This document shows, piece after piece, positions 56,784-64,000 of a DNA stretch of 64,000 nt. The stretch covers positions 364,625-428,624 of the forward strand of contig NZ_HE997644.1 of assembly GCF_000312485.1 (NCBI RefSeq). Direction: 5' to 3'. The position numbers and the translations under genes were made by a program. Source of the DNA: Yersinia massiliensis CCUG 53443 (GTDB taxonomy: Bacteria > Pseudomonadota > Gammaproteobacteria > Enterobacterales > Enterobacteriaceae). The notes under the pieces are model-generated. The model was not told where the DNA came from. It worked only from the letters and a program-made list of their open reading frames with translations, and searched no databases. Within the stretch, counting starts at the first letter, position 1; every line of letters starts with the position of its first letter.

Positions 56784-57416
56784 TTAGTGGCTGGCAACCT
56801 GCCATAGCGCCTGCATCATCAGCATGGCTGAAGTCGCCCCTGGATCCTGATGACCAATACTGCGTTCGCCAAGATAGCTGGCGCGTCCCTTACGCGCTTG
56901 CATGGTGATCGTACTCGCCAAGGCTTGCTGGGCACGCTCAACTGTTTGCTGCAAAGCCGCCACCAGCGGTACACCCTGCTGGTTTGCTTGCTCCAATTGC
57001 GCGACCACCGCCCACCAAACATCACACATGGTTTTATCGCCCGGTTCAGCTTTACCACGCATCACAACCCCGTCAACGCCATCTTTGAACATCTGACAGA
57101 CGGCGGGGAGATCCAAACTCTGCTTGGCATTGGTGCTTTGTGCCGCGCGAATAAAGAAGGTGCCGAACAACGGACCACTGGCCCCGCCAACACTAGAAAG
57201 CAGGGTCATACCGGTATTTTTCAGAATGAAACCGATGTCTTTATCGGCAAAAGTGGGCAATTTCTCGACCACTTTATTAAAGCCACGATTCATATTCAGA
57301 CCGTGGTCGCCGTCACCGATGTCGGTATCCAACTGCGTCAGAAAATCGCGTTGTTCGCTAAAAACCTCAGCACAAAGCTGTAACCAACTGACAATTTGTT
57401 GTTTGGTGAGTCCCAT
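56784..57416 (-). CDS. dhaL: DhaL, ADP-binding subunit of dihydroxyacetone kinase
   Basis: A 210-residue protein with the Mg-coordinating Asp cluster D30, D35, D37 (LDTDIGDGDHG), matching E. coli positions, and the ADP loop LLSSVGGASGPLFG. ADP stays bound as a cofactor rephosphorylated by DhaM. Also a partner of DhaR. Confidence 0.96.
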   Translation of the reverse strand: MGLTKQQIVSWLQLCAEVFSEQRDFLTQLDTDIGDGDHGLNMNRGFNKVVEKLPTFADKDIGFILKNTGMTLLSSVGGASGPLFGTFFIRAAQSTNAKQSLDLPAVCQMFKDGVDGVVMRGKAEPGDKTMCDVWWAVVAQLEQANQQGVPLVAALQQTVERAQQALASTITMQARKGRASYLGERSIGHQDPGATSAMLMMQALWQVASH

Positions 57417-57526
57417 GATTTTCTCCAGGCACAGGGTTGTGTTACCAATGCGTTTTATCTGTACGTTTTATCTATACGATTCATAAATAAAAAAACAGGC
57501 CGACTTATTCTCTCTAACCTTGGTTA

Positions 57527-58591
57527 TCAATGGCTAAAAGCGGGGGTATTCACCGGTGCATCCCACAGTGACAACAATTCATCGTCAACTTTGAGCATCG
57601 TGATCGATATCCCCTGCATATCCAGCGACGTGCAATAGCTGCCAATCAGTTTGCGTTCAATGGTCAAACCAAAATCGGCACAACAGGCTGATAAGCGATG
57701 CCAAACACCGTACAACTCTGATAGCGGGGTGGACCCTAAGTTATTCACCAGAACAATGACCCGATCGCCTTTCGCCAATGGCTGCTTGACTTGGCGTGTT
57801 TCACACCAATCACCGGCTTGTCTATCCCAGTGACGTAATGTGCGCTGATAGCTCCCGTGCTCAATCAGGGTGTGGAACATGGCATCAACCGTGTCGTTTA
57901 ACGAGGTGAATGGTCGCCGCTCAATCCCCGGTTCACCATGAATCCCGACACCAAATTCCATCTCATTTTCAGCCAGCGTGAATGACGGTTTTCCTGCTGC
58001 GGGAACTGTGCAAGCCCCTAGCGCGATCCCAATAGAATGCCCCTGATTATTGATTTTCTCACCGAGGGTGGCACATTCATCCAGCGAATCACCACGGGCC
58101 GCCGCTGCACCGAGTAATTTCTCGATAATGACCGTATTCGCCACCCCACGCCGCCCTGCGGTGTAGAGGCTATCTTTAACCGCCACGTCGTCGTCAATGA
58201 CCAACGTCGCGACGGCTGTCCCTTCGGCATGCAGCAGTTCTGCGGCAGTTTCAAAGTTAAGAATATCGCCGGTGTAGTTCTTAATCAGCATGAGTACCCC
58301 CTCTCCGCCATCAATGGCTTGGCCGCACTCGAACATCTGATCAGGTGTCGGCGAGGTGAAAATCTCGCCGGGGCAAGCACCGTCTAACATCCCTTCGCCG
58401 ATAAAGCCACAATGCATCGGCTCATGACCGCTGCCGCCACCGGACATCAAAGCGACTTTGCCTTTAACGGGGGCATCTGCCCGAGTAATAAAAAGCGGTT
58501 CCTGATGTAATTTCAGCTCAGGATGGGCTTCAACCAGCCCCTGAATTTGTTCCTGTAACACACTCTCTACGCTATTAATTAATTTTTTCAT
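57527..58591 (-). CDS. dhaK: DhaK, dihydroxyacetone-binding subunit
   Basis: A 354-residue subunit that binds dihydroxyacetone covalently through His218 (FGVGIHGEPGIERRPF), the same number as in E. coli. The substrate loop is LMSGGGSGHEPMHCGF. It competes with DhaL for DhaR and so feeds back on transcription. Second gene after gldA, about 100 bases downstream of it. Confidence 0.96.
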   Translation of the reverse strand: MKKLINSVESVLQEQIQGLVEAHPELKLHQEPLFITRADAPVKGKVALMSGGGSGHEPMHCGFIGEGMLDGACPGEIFTSPTPDQMFECGQAIDGGEGVLMLIKNYTGDILNFETAAELLHAEGTAVATLVIDDDVAVKDSLYTAGRRGVANTVIIEKLLGAAAARGDSLDECATLGEKINNQGHSIGIALGACTVPAAGKPSFTLAENEMEFGVGIHGEPGIERRPFTSLNDTVDAMFHTLIEHGSYQRTLRHWDRQAGDWCETRQVKQPLAKGDRVIVLVNNLGSTPLSELYGVWHRLSACCADFGLTIERKLIGSYCTSLDMQGISITMLKVDDELLSLWDAPVNTPAFSH

Positions 58592-58691
58592 TTAATGCTC
58601 CGCGAAGGGGAATGGCTGGAGAACAGAGTTGCCGATGAGGGAGGCCATCGGCAAACTCAGTCAGTTTTCTTGTCGATCAATCCGTTGCTAA

Positions 58692-59786
58692 TCAGTTAAG
58701 GAATGCCTGGCCCAATTGGTCAGCCACGAGGATCGCGGCATAAACGCTGTCAGGTGTGACGGCAAACGGCATGTTGTGGATCGTTTCACCCTCGGCACAA
58801 CTGGCCTGCGCGACGGCGCGAATTTTACGTTCGATATCCTGTGTAACGCCCATTTCAGCCAAAGTAATAGGCAGACCCAGTTGTTGGCAGAATGAGAGCA
58901 CGGTTTCAATCTCTTCCATGCTGCTGTTTTGCAACACTAATTGTGTCAATGTGCCGAAGGCCACTTTCTCACCGTGGTACAGATGGTGGCACTCTTCGAG
59001 TACGGTGAAACCGTTGTGGATGGCATGGGCTGCGGCCAAACCACTACTTTCAAAACCAATCCCACTCAGGTAAGTATTGGCTTCAATGATACGTTCGACG
59101 GCTTCAGTGACCACGCCAGCCTCGACCGCCAATTTAGCTTTATAGCCTTCCGCTAGCAGTGTTTCGTAACATAAGCGCGCTAGCGTGACCGCCGCCAATG
59201 TGGATGCGCCCCCTGCCATGCTGATAGCTTTGGCATCAAAACAGGCTTGCGCTTCAAAATAAGTGGATAGCGCATCCCCCATCCCGGCAATCAGCAAACG
59301 TACTGGCGCTTTAGCAATAATGGCGGAATCCATCAGGACGATATCCGGGTTTTTCGGGTAAATCAGATATTCGGCAAACTCGCCCTGTTCGGTATAAATC
59401 ACTGACAGTGCACTGGTCGGGGCATCGGTAGATGCAATGGTCGGCACCACAATGACCGGGATATGCTGATAGTGAGCAATCGCTTTAGCCGTATCGAGGG
59501 TTTTCCCACCGCCGATACCAATCACCCCATTACAGTGATGTTTTTTTAGCTCGGTCGTCAGGCGTTCAATTTCTTGGCGAGAGCATTCACCGTTAAAGCG
59601 GCTAAAGTGATTTTCTAACTCACTCCCATGCAGGCTAGTGCTTACCGTATCGGCCGTCAACTTCATGACAAAATCATCGGCGATAATAAAATAGTTATTA
59701 GCCAATAACTTAGCAAACTCACCAATAGACTGTAGCGCATTGGCGCCTTGAATATATTTAGACGGAGATTGAATGACTTTCAGCAT
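58692..59786 (-). CDS. gldA: Glycerol dehydrogenase (NAD+)
   Basis: A 364-residue iron/zinc alcohol dehydrogenase-family enzyme oxidising glycerol to dihydroxyacetone. NAD site VIGIGGGKTLDTAKA, VVPTIASTDAPTSALSVIYT, and the zinc region LAAAHAIHNGFTVLEECHHLYHGEKVAFG with the two His ligands. Its place as the first gene of the dhaKLM operon makes a complete glycerol to dihydroxyacetone phosphate route. Two palindromic operators and a promoter precede it. Confidence 0.93.
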   Translation of the reverse strand: MLKVIQSPSKYIQGANALQSIGEFAKLLANNYFIIADDFVMKLTADTVSTSLHGSELENHFSRFNGECSRQEIERLTTELKKHHCNGVIGIGGGKTLDTAKAIAHYQHIPVIVVPTIASTDAPTSALSVIYTEQGEFAEYLIYPKNPDIVLMDSAIIAKAPVRLLIAGMGDALSTYFEAQACFDAKAISMAGGASTLAAVTLARLCYETLLAEGYKAKLAVEAGVVTEAVERIIEANTYLSGIGFESSGLAAAHAIHNGFTVLEECHHLYHGEKVAFGTLTQLVLQNSSMEEIETVLSFCQQLGLPITLAEMGVTQDIERKIRAVAQASCAEGETIHNMPFAVTPDSVYAAILVADQLGQAFLN

Positions 59787-59858
59787 ATCTTGCTCCTGTA
59801 GCGTAAGTGGTAAGGCAATAATGATTCATTTTTTGGGTTAAATGATAAATCTGCCCTT

Positions 59859-59886
59859 ACTATAAGCGCAAAAAACAAGCTGAAAA
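59859..59886 (-). promoter_or_regulatory. Putative sigma70 promoter of gldA-dhaKLM
   Basis: On the minus strand TTTTCA (59886-59881) and TATAGT (59864-59859) are 16 bases apart. The poor -35 box fits a promoter that needs an activator bound upstream. Confidence 0.5.
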
Positions 59887-59900
59887 CCATACGTAAAAAC

Positions 59901-59947
59901 GTTCCATTATGGAACGTTATGAGAGAAATGATGTTTCAAATTGGAAC
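59901..59947. promoter_or_regulatory. Two tandem palindromic operators upstream of gldA
   Basis: GTTCCATTATGGAAC (59901-59915, perfect GTTCCA-N3-TGGAAC, extended by flanking AAC/GTT) and GTTTCAAATTGGAAC (59933-59947, one mismatch). Centres are 32 bases apart, about three helical turns, and lie roughly 55 and 90 bases upstream of the predicted start. They are probably DhaR sites, inferred from position. Confidence 0.6.
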
Positions 59948-60235
59948 ATAGATACCGCGAAGTCACGGCAAGAAGAGAAGTCGCGCACACAATTCAAATG
60001 GGGCTGATGGGATAATTGCTGACAAGAAAGCGGCCATAAAAACGGTGTTTCAAAGGCCACCACAAAAAAGGAGATAGCTGACAAAGTGCCGATTGCGGTG
60101 AGGACAAGCCGATCGTAAAAACGCCGTAAAATCATCCCTGATGGCTGGAGCCGCACCATCCTTGGCGCGGACGCTTTACTCTTCTGCCTGTCCTCACCGT
60201 TCTAGGTCGAGTCATCGGTGTTTGTCAGCAGTGTG
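59948..60235. other. Intergenic region between gldA operators and RND pump terminator
   Basis: About 290 bases with no recognisable gene. An 80-codon minus-strand frame has no ribosome site or family resemblance. Confidence 0.35.
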
Positions 60236-60265
60236 AAAGCTGCCCTGATCAGGGGGCAGCTTTTT
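60236..60265. terminator. Terminator hairpin downstream of the RND pump operon
   Basis: AAAGCTGCCC pairs with GGGCAGCTTT around TGATCAGG. The minus-strand tail (pump direction) is TTT only, while the plus strand has five T. It starts about 20 bases after the pump stop codon. Confidence 0.6.
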
Positions 60266-60287
60266 GGTTTTGACTCGCGGCTAATGA

Positions 60288-63200
60288 CTATTCAGTGGCC
60301 GGTTCGTCATGCTTTTTTTCTTTCGGCTCAGGGTTCATCGCGCTGTAAATGACAGGCAGAACCAGTAAGGTCAGCACGGTGGCGAAGCCCAGACCGAACA
60401 TGATGACCACCGCCATACTTTGGAAGAAAGCATCGCTCAGCAGCGGTGCTAACCCCAACACGGTGGTGAATGCCGTTAACATGATCGGCCGCAAACGCGC
60501 GGTAGAGGCATCGATAATCGCCTCGCGCAGCGGTTTTTCTTTGCGCTGTAGGCCAATCTCTTCCACCAGCACGATACCGTTACGGATCAGCATCCCACTT
60601 AGACTGAGCAGCCCCAACAAGGCCATAAAGCCAAACGGAATGCCGGTCAGTAAGAAGCCAAATGTCACACCGATTAATGCCAGAGGAACAGTCAACCAAA
60701 TCGCCAGCGCGTTACGTACTGAGCTGAACATCAAGACCGTCACCACAAACATAATCAGGAACGCGATAGGCAAACTGATGAAAATGCCGCGCTGCGCTTC
60801 TCGGGTACTTTCGAAGTCACCGCCCCAATCAAGCTCATAGCCTCGTGGCAGTTGAATGGCTTCGATCCCCGGTTTGATGCGCTGTAATAGCTCGGAAGAT
60901 GTTTCGCCGCCTTGTTGCGTCGGATCCGTCTGTACTGTCAGTGTGCGCTTACGATCTAAACGCATAATCAGCGGATCTTCCCACTCGGTTTCAAAGCTGG
61001 TGACCACGTTGTCGATCGGGATAAAGGCTTGCCGCGCCTGGCTCCACACCATCACATCATTGAGCCGTTCTGCATTGAGCCGCTCTGCATCGGGTGTACG
61101 CAGGACAATCGGCATCAGGCGAGTGCCATCACGGTATAGCCCCACCGGTAAGCCGCCAAAACTCATGCGTAATGTGCCATCAACCTCGCGTTTATCGACA
61201 CCGAGTTCACGGCCCAGATAGTCGGAGAATTGCGGCCGGATCATCTTGCTACGATCCTGCCAGTCATGCCTTGCCCCATCAGCCATCGGATCAGCAATGA
61301 CAACCTTCTCCGCTTGTGCTGCGAGGGTTCGCAAGACATCAGGATCGGGCCCAATGAAACGCGCTTCGATAGAACTGTTGTTGGATGGCCCAAACATGAT
61401 GCGTTTGATCTGCGCGTCTACCTGCGGGTATTCATCATGCATGTAGGACTCGATTTCATTCACCAAGCCCGGTATTTGGTCTAGCTGCTCGGTACGAACC
61501 ATTATCTGCGCGTAGTTCGGATAGTGCCGCTGGGCGTTATAGGTCAGCATAAAACGCATCGCACCCTGACCAATGGTCGCCATGGTGTCTTCTACGCCTT
61601 TTTGCTGCTTGATATATTGCTCAACTTTATTGGCGATCCCTTCCGTATAGCCGATATCAGTACCATTCGGTAGCCAAATATCCACGAAGAAAATTGGCGT
61701 GTTCGACGGTGGGAAGAAACTTTGTCGAACGTTGCCAAAACCAATCACCGAAGCCACCAAGAGCGCTGCCAGCAACACTAAGGTGACACTGCGGTGTTGC
61801 AGTAATTTATTCAGCACCACACGGTAGTAGCGGAATAACCAGCCATCGTAAGGTTGCTTGGCGGGTTTGTCGGCGTCTTGCTTCGCGGGTTTCTGGCCTT
61901 GGAATGCCCATTTGGAGAATACTGGCGTCAAGGTCAGCGCCGTAATCCAGCTCAACATCAAGGAAATCAACAGTACTTGGAACAACGACTTACAATATTC
62001 GCCCGTCGCATCATTGGATAGACCAATGGGCGCGAAGGCAAGAATGGCGATGATCGTCGCGCCTAGCAGCGGCATCATGGAACGCTTCACGACATTGCCG
62101 ATCGCCGTCGAGAGGCTTTCCCCTCGTTGGCGCCCCACCACGACCCCTTCCACCACCACGATGGCGTTATCCACTAACATACTGAGCGCGATAATCAGCG
62201 CCCCAAGCGACACGCGCTGTAGCTCGATGTTGAGTAGCCACATAATCAGCAGGGTGCCGAGTACGTTAAGCGCCAGCGAGATGGCAATCACCACGCCGCT
62301 GCGTACCCCCATGAAGATCAGCAGGGTGACGATAACAATCAACAACGCCAACAGGAAGTTGAGGATGAAGCCGTTTACCGCCCCTTCCACTTCATGAGAT
62401 TGGTCATAGAACACATTGATATGCATGCCTGACGGGCGCTCACCTTCGAGCTGTGCCAATCGGGCTTTGATAGCATTACCGACATTGACCACGTTGACGT
62501 TCGGGGCAAATGAGATCCCAAGCGCCAGTGCAGGCTTGCCGTTAGCACGATAAATATTGGTTGGCGAATGGCCAAAGCCTTGTGTTACCGTCGCGATATC
62601 ACGCAGATAGACACTTTTCGGGCTACCCGGCTGGCTCACTAATAGGTTGCCGAGCTCTTGTACACTTTGGAATTCACCGGTCGGGTGCAGTCGGATCGAC
62701 TCACTCCCCACCAGCAGTTGGCCCGCATCGGACACGACGTTCTGGCGAGCCAGTAGATCGGAGAGCTGTTGAGGCGTAATACCGGCGGCGGTCATTTGGG
62801 CGCGCGAAATTTCTACCTGAACTTCTTCCGGTAAAATCCCCACGATACCCACTTTCCCGACCCCCGGCACAAGGACCAGTTCACGGCGAAGCTGTTCAGC
62901 AAAATTACGTAAATCCTGATTGCTGTAGCCATCGCCCGTCAGCGAGAAGAAGAAGCCGTAAACATCACCAAAGTCATCGTTGACCATGGGTGTTCCGGCC
63001 CCCGGCGGTAACCGAACACTGTTATCGCCGATCTTCCGACGTAATTCATCCCAGATTTGCGGTAATTCATTGGCACCGTATTGCGCACGGATGTTAATGG
63101 TGATTTGGGATAAGCCCGCGCTAGAAATAGAGGTCACATCATCCACATAAGACAGCTCTTGGATGGCATTTTCCAGTGGCAGTGTGACTTCTTCTTCGAC

Positions 63201-63374
63201 TTGTTGCGCCGATGCACCATCATAGCGCGTGACGACCACTGCCGTTTTGATGGTAAAAGCGGGGTCTTCTAACCTGCCTATATTGAGATAGGCAATAATA
63301 CCGCCAATACCTAGCAACAGAATCGTTAGCCAGATACGGGTATTATTACTGATAAAGTTATCGAGCAGCTTCAT
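60288..63374 (-). CDS. RND-family efflux pump inner-membrane transporter
   Basis: A 1028-residue HAE1-type RND transporter with the usual duplicated layout of twelve helices and two large periplasmic loops. The proton-relay region in TM4 reads LSMLVDNAIVVVEG, giving D402-N403 where AcrB has two Asp, as in several non-AcrB HAE1 subgroups. The TM11-12 region is FMALLGLLSLSGMLIRNGIVLVEEI. The ATG overlaps the stop of the upstream membrane-fusion gene (TAATG). No outer-membrane channel gene is in the window, so TolC is the probable partner. Drug range not predictable. Confidence 0.9.
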   Translation of the reverse strand: MKLLDNFISNNTRIWLTILLLGIGGIIAYLNIGRLEDPAFTIKTAVVVTRYDGASAQQVEEEVTLPLENAIQELSYVDDVTSISSAGLSQITINIRAQYGANELPQIWDELRRKIGDNSVRLPPGAGTPMVNDDFGDVYGFFFSLTGDGYSNQDLRNFAEQLRRELVLVPGVGKVGIVGILPEEVQVEISRAQMTAAGITPQQLSDLLARQNVVSDAGQLLVGSESIRLHPTGEFQSVQELGNLLVSQPGSPKSVYLRDIATVTQGFGHSPTNIYRANGKPALALGISFAPNVNVVNVGNAIKARLAQLEGERPSGMHINVFYDQSHEVEGAVNGFILNFLLALLIVIVTLLIFMGVRSGVVIAISLALNVLGTLLIMWLLNIELQRVSLGALIIALSMLVDNAIVVVEGVVVGRQRGESLSTAIGNVVKRSMMPLLGATIIAILAFAPIGLSNDATGEYCKSLFQVLLISLMLSWITALTLTPVFSKWAFQGQKPAKQDADKPAKQPYDGWLFRYYRVVLNKLLQHRSVTLVLLAALLVASVIGFGNVRQSFFPPSNTPIFFVDIWLPNGTDIGYTEGIANKVEQYIKQQKGVEDTMATIGQGAMRFMLTYNAQRHYPNYAQIMVRTEQLDQIPGLVNEIESYMHDEYPQVDAQIKRIMFGPSNNSSIEARFIGPDPDVLRTLAAQAEKVVIADPMADGARHDWQDRSKMIRPQFSDYLGRELGVDKREVDGTLRMSFGGLPVGLYRDGTRLMPIVLRTPDAERLNAERLNDVMVWSQARQAFIPIDNVVTSFETEWEDPLIMRLDRKRTLTVQTDPTQQGGETSSELLQRIKPGIEAIQLPRGYELDWGGDFESTREAQRGIFISLPIAFLIMFVVTVLMFSSVRNALAIWLTVPLALIGVTFGFLLTGIPFGFMALLGLLSLSGMLIRNGIVLVEEIGLQRKEKPLREAIIDASTARLRPIMLTAFTTVLGLAPLLSDAFFQSMAVVIMFGLGFATVLTLLVLPVIYSAMNPEPKEKKHDEPATE

Positions 63375-64000
63375 TAGAGACCTCGCTCACGTACCCAAGC
63401 CCGTACAACTTGATTTGGGCGAAGCTCACCCGTACCGGCTGCGACGATATGTTCGCCATCAGCCAGTCCTGAGGTCACTTGAATGCCGTTCTCGGTCAAC
63501 TGACCCACTTGAACTTTGCGTTCTTCAACGTGCATCTGACCATCTTCATTTTTAATTACCCAGACTCGCGCATCATTTAACTGAGTGCTATCAGGGTTAA
63601 AGACCGCTTCGACAGGCACCACAATTGTCGGATGATCAGTCCCTGACAAGTTGCCGGAGTTGATTCTCACCCGGCCACTGATACCCGAAAGCAATGGCAT
63701 ATCCGCAGGGCGTTCCATCGTCAAGGTGACTTGGAAGGTTTGCGAGGCAGAGGTGGTTGAGGTGGTGTGTTCTTTGTATTCAGCCGTAAACTCACGCCCC
63801 GGTAAATGGTTGAGTATCACGGTTGGCTTATAGTTACGGTTGCTGATGTCCAGCGTGGTAAAGAGGCGTTCTGGCACACTGAACACCACATCTAAGGTAT
63901 CCAGCGCACTCAATGTCGCCACCGCCTGACCGGGAGCCATCACCTGATGGTTACGCGCAGTCACATTGGCGATAATGCCATCAAAAGGTGCCGTGATGGT
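63374..64000 (-). CDS. RND efflux membrane-fusion protein, truncated by the window edge
   Basis: The C-terminal 209 or so residues of a HlyD/AcrA-like periplasmic adaptor. The frame is still open at position 64000, reading TITAPFDGIIANVTARNHQV, the lipoyl-like second half typical of these adaptors. Beta-barrel and membrane-proximal domains follow (TIVVPVEAVF, VTSGLADGEHIVAAGTGEL). The N-terminus lies beyond the window. It overlaps the pump start codon by one base. Confidence 0.9.
   Translation of the reverse strand, partial: TITAPFDGIIANVTARNHQVMAPGQAVATLSALDTLDVVFSVPERLFTTLDISNRNYKPTVILNHLPGREFTAEYKEHTTSTTSASQTFQVTLTMERPADMPLLSGISGRVRINSGNLSGTDHPTIVVPVEAVFNPDSTQLNDARVWVIKNEDGQMHVEERKVQVGQLTENGIQVTSGLADGEHIVAAGTGELRPNQVVRAWVRERGL

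Noticed and set aside
59917-60159. 80-codon minus-strand frame covering the gldA operators
   Set aside because: Its end overlaps the palindromes and it lacks a ribosome site and family resemblance.

Overview
The window is chromosomal DNA of an enterobacterium, most probably a non-pestis Yersinia. Gene content and order follow the Escherichia coli thr-arcA to rsmC region (thrL, arcA, creA, rob, gpmB, yjjX, trpR, slt, ettA, nadR, radA, serB, smp, deoDBAC, yjjV, yjjU, ytjA, osmY, prfC, rimI, holD, rsmC). The Yersinia biofilm loci hmsCDE and, probably, hmsT sit in the same block. No rRNA, CRISPR array, phage or integrase was seen.

Layout. 1-13.2 kb: the thr attenuator and leader peptide at the edge, a tiny yjjY-like frame, arcA, creA/rob/gpmB/yjjX, the slt-trpR pair with a TrpR operator, a P-type cation ATPase, and hmsCDE (periplasmic repressor, diguanylate cyclase, OmpA-like lipoprotein). 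13.2-20.3 kb: ettA, then a 3.1 kb mobile-element scar with inverted ends. The scar carries an IS21-type transposase fragment, a secreted alpha/beta hydrolase and a membrane-anchored AraC regulator. A LysR/oxidoreductase pair follows. 20.3-32.5 kb: the nadR-radA-serB group with a 123 bp tandem repeat in the radA-serB spacer, smp, a toxin-antitoxin pair, the deo nucleoside catabolism operon and a nucleoside transporter, with two CRP-like sites. 32.7-42 kb: housekeeping genes, an aldo-keto reductase/LysR pair and three identical tRNA-Leu(CAG) genes. 42.5-44.3 kb: a Fur-box-preceded DUF1435 gene and an HmsT-like diguanylate cyclase.

The most unusual part is 46.98-55.28 kb. Six co-directional, visibly AT-rich genes encode an Fe(II)/2-oxoglutarate dioxygenase, an MFS transporter, a glycosyltransferase, a GMC/FAD oxidoreductase, a NodU/TobZ-type O-carbamoyltransferase and a second glycosyltransferase. 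They look like a compact tailoring-type biosynthetic operon for a glycosylated, carbamoylated, exported small molecule, which I cannot match to any system I know. The cluster lies between dhaR (activator) and the genes dhaR would be expected to control (gldA-dhaK-dhaL-dhaM, glycerol to dihydroxyacetone phosphate). Those genes have two tandem palindromic operators upstream of gldA. The window ends in an RND efflux pump and its truncated membrane-fusion partner.

Functional links: arcA, CRP-like and Fur-like sites tie central metabolism and iron to the region. Two GGDEF enzymes (HmsD, HmsT) with intact catalytic and inhibitory motifs would feed one c-di-GMP-controlled biofilm pathway. deoC/A/B/D plus the transporter form a complete nucleoside uptake and salvage route.
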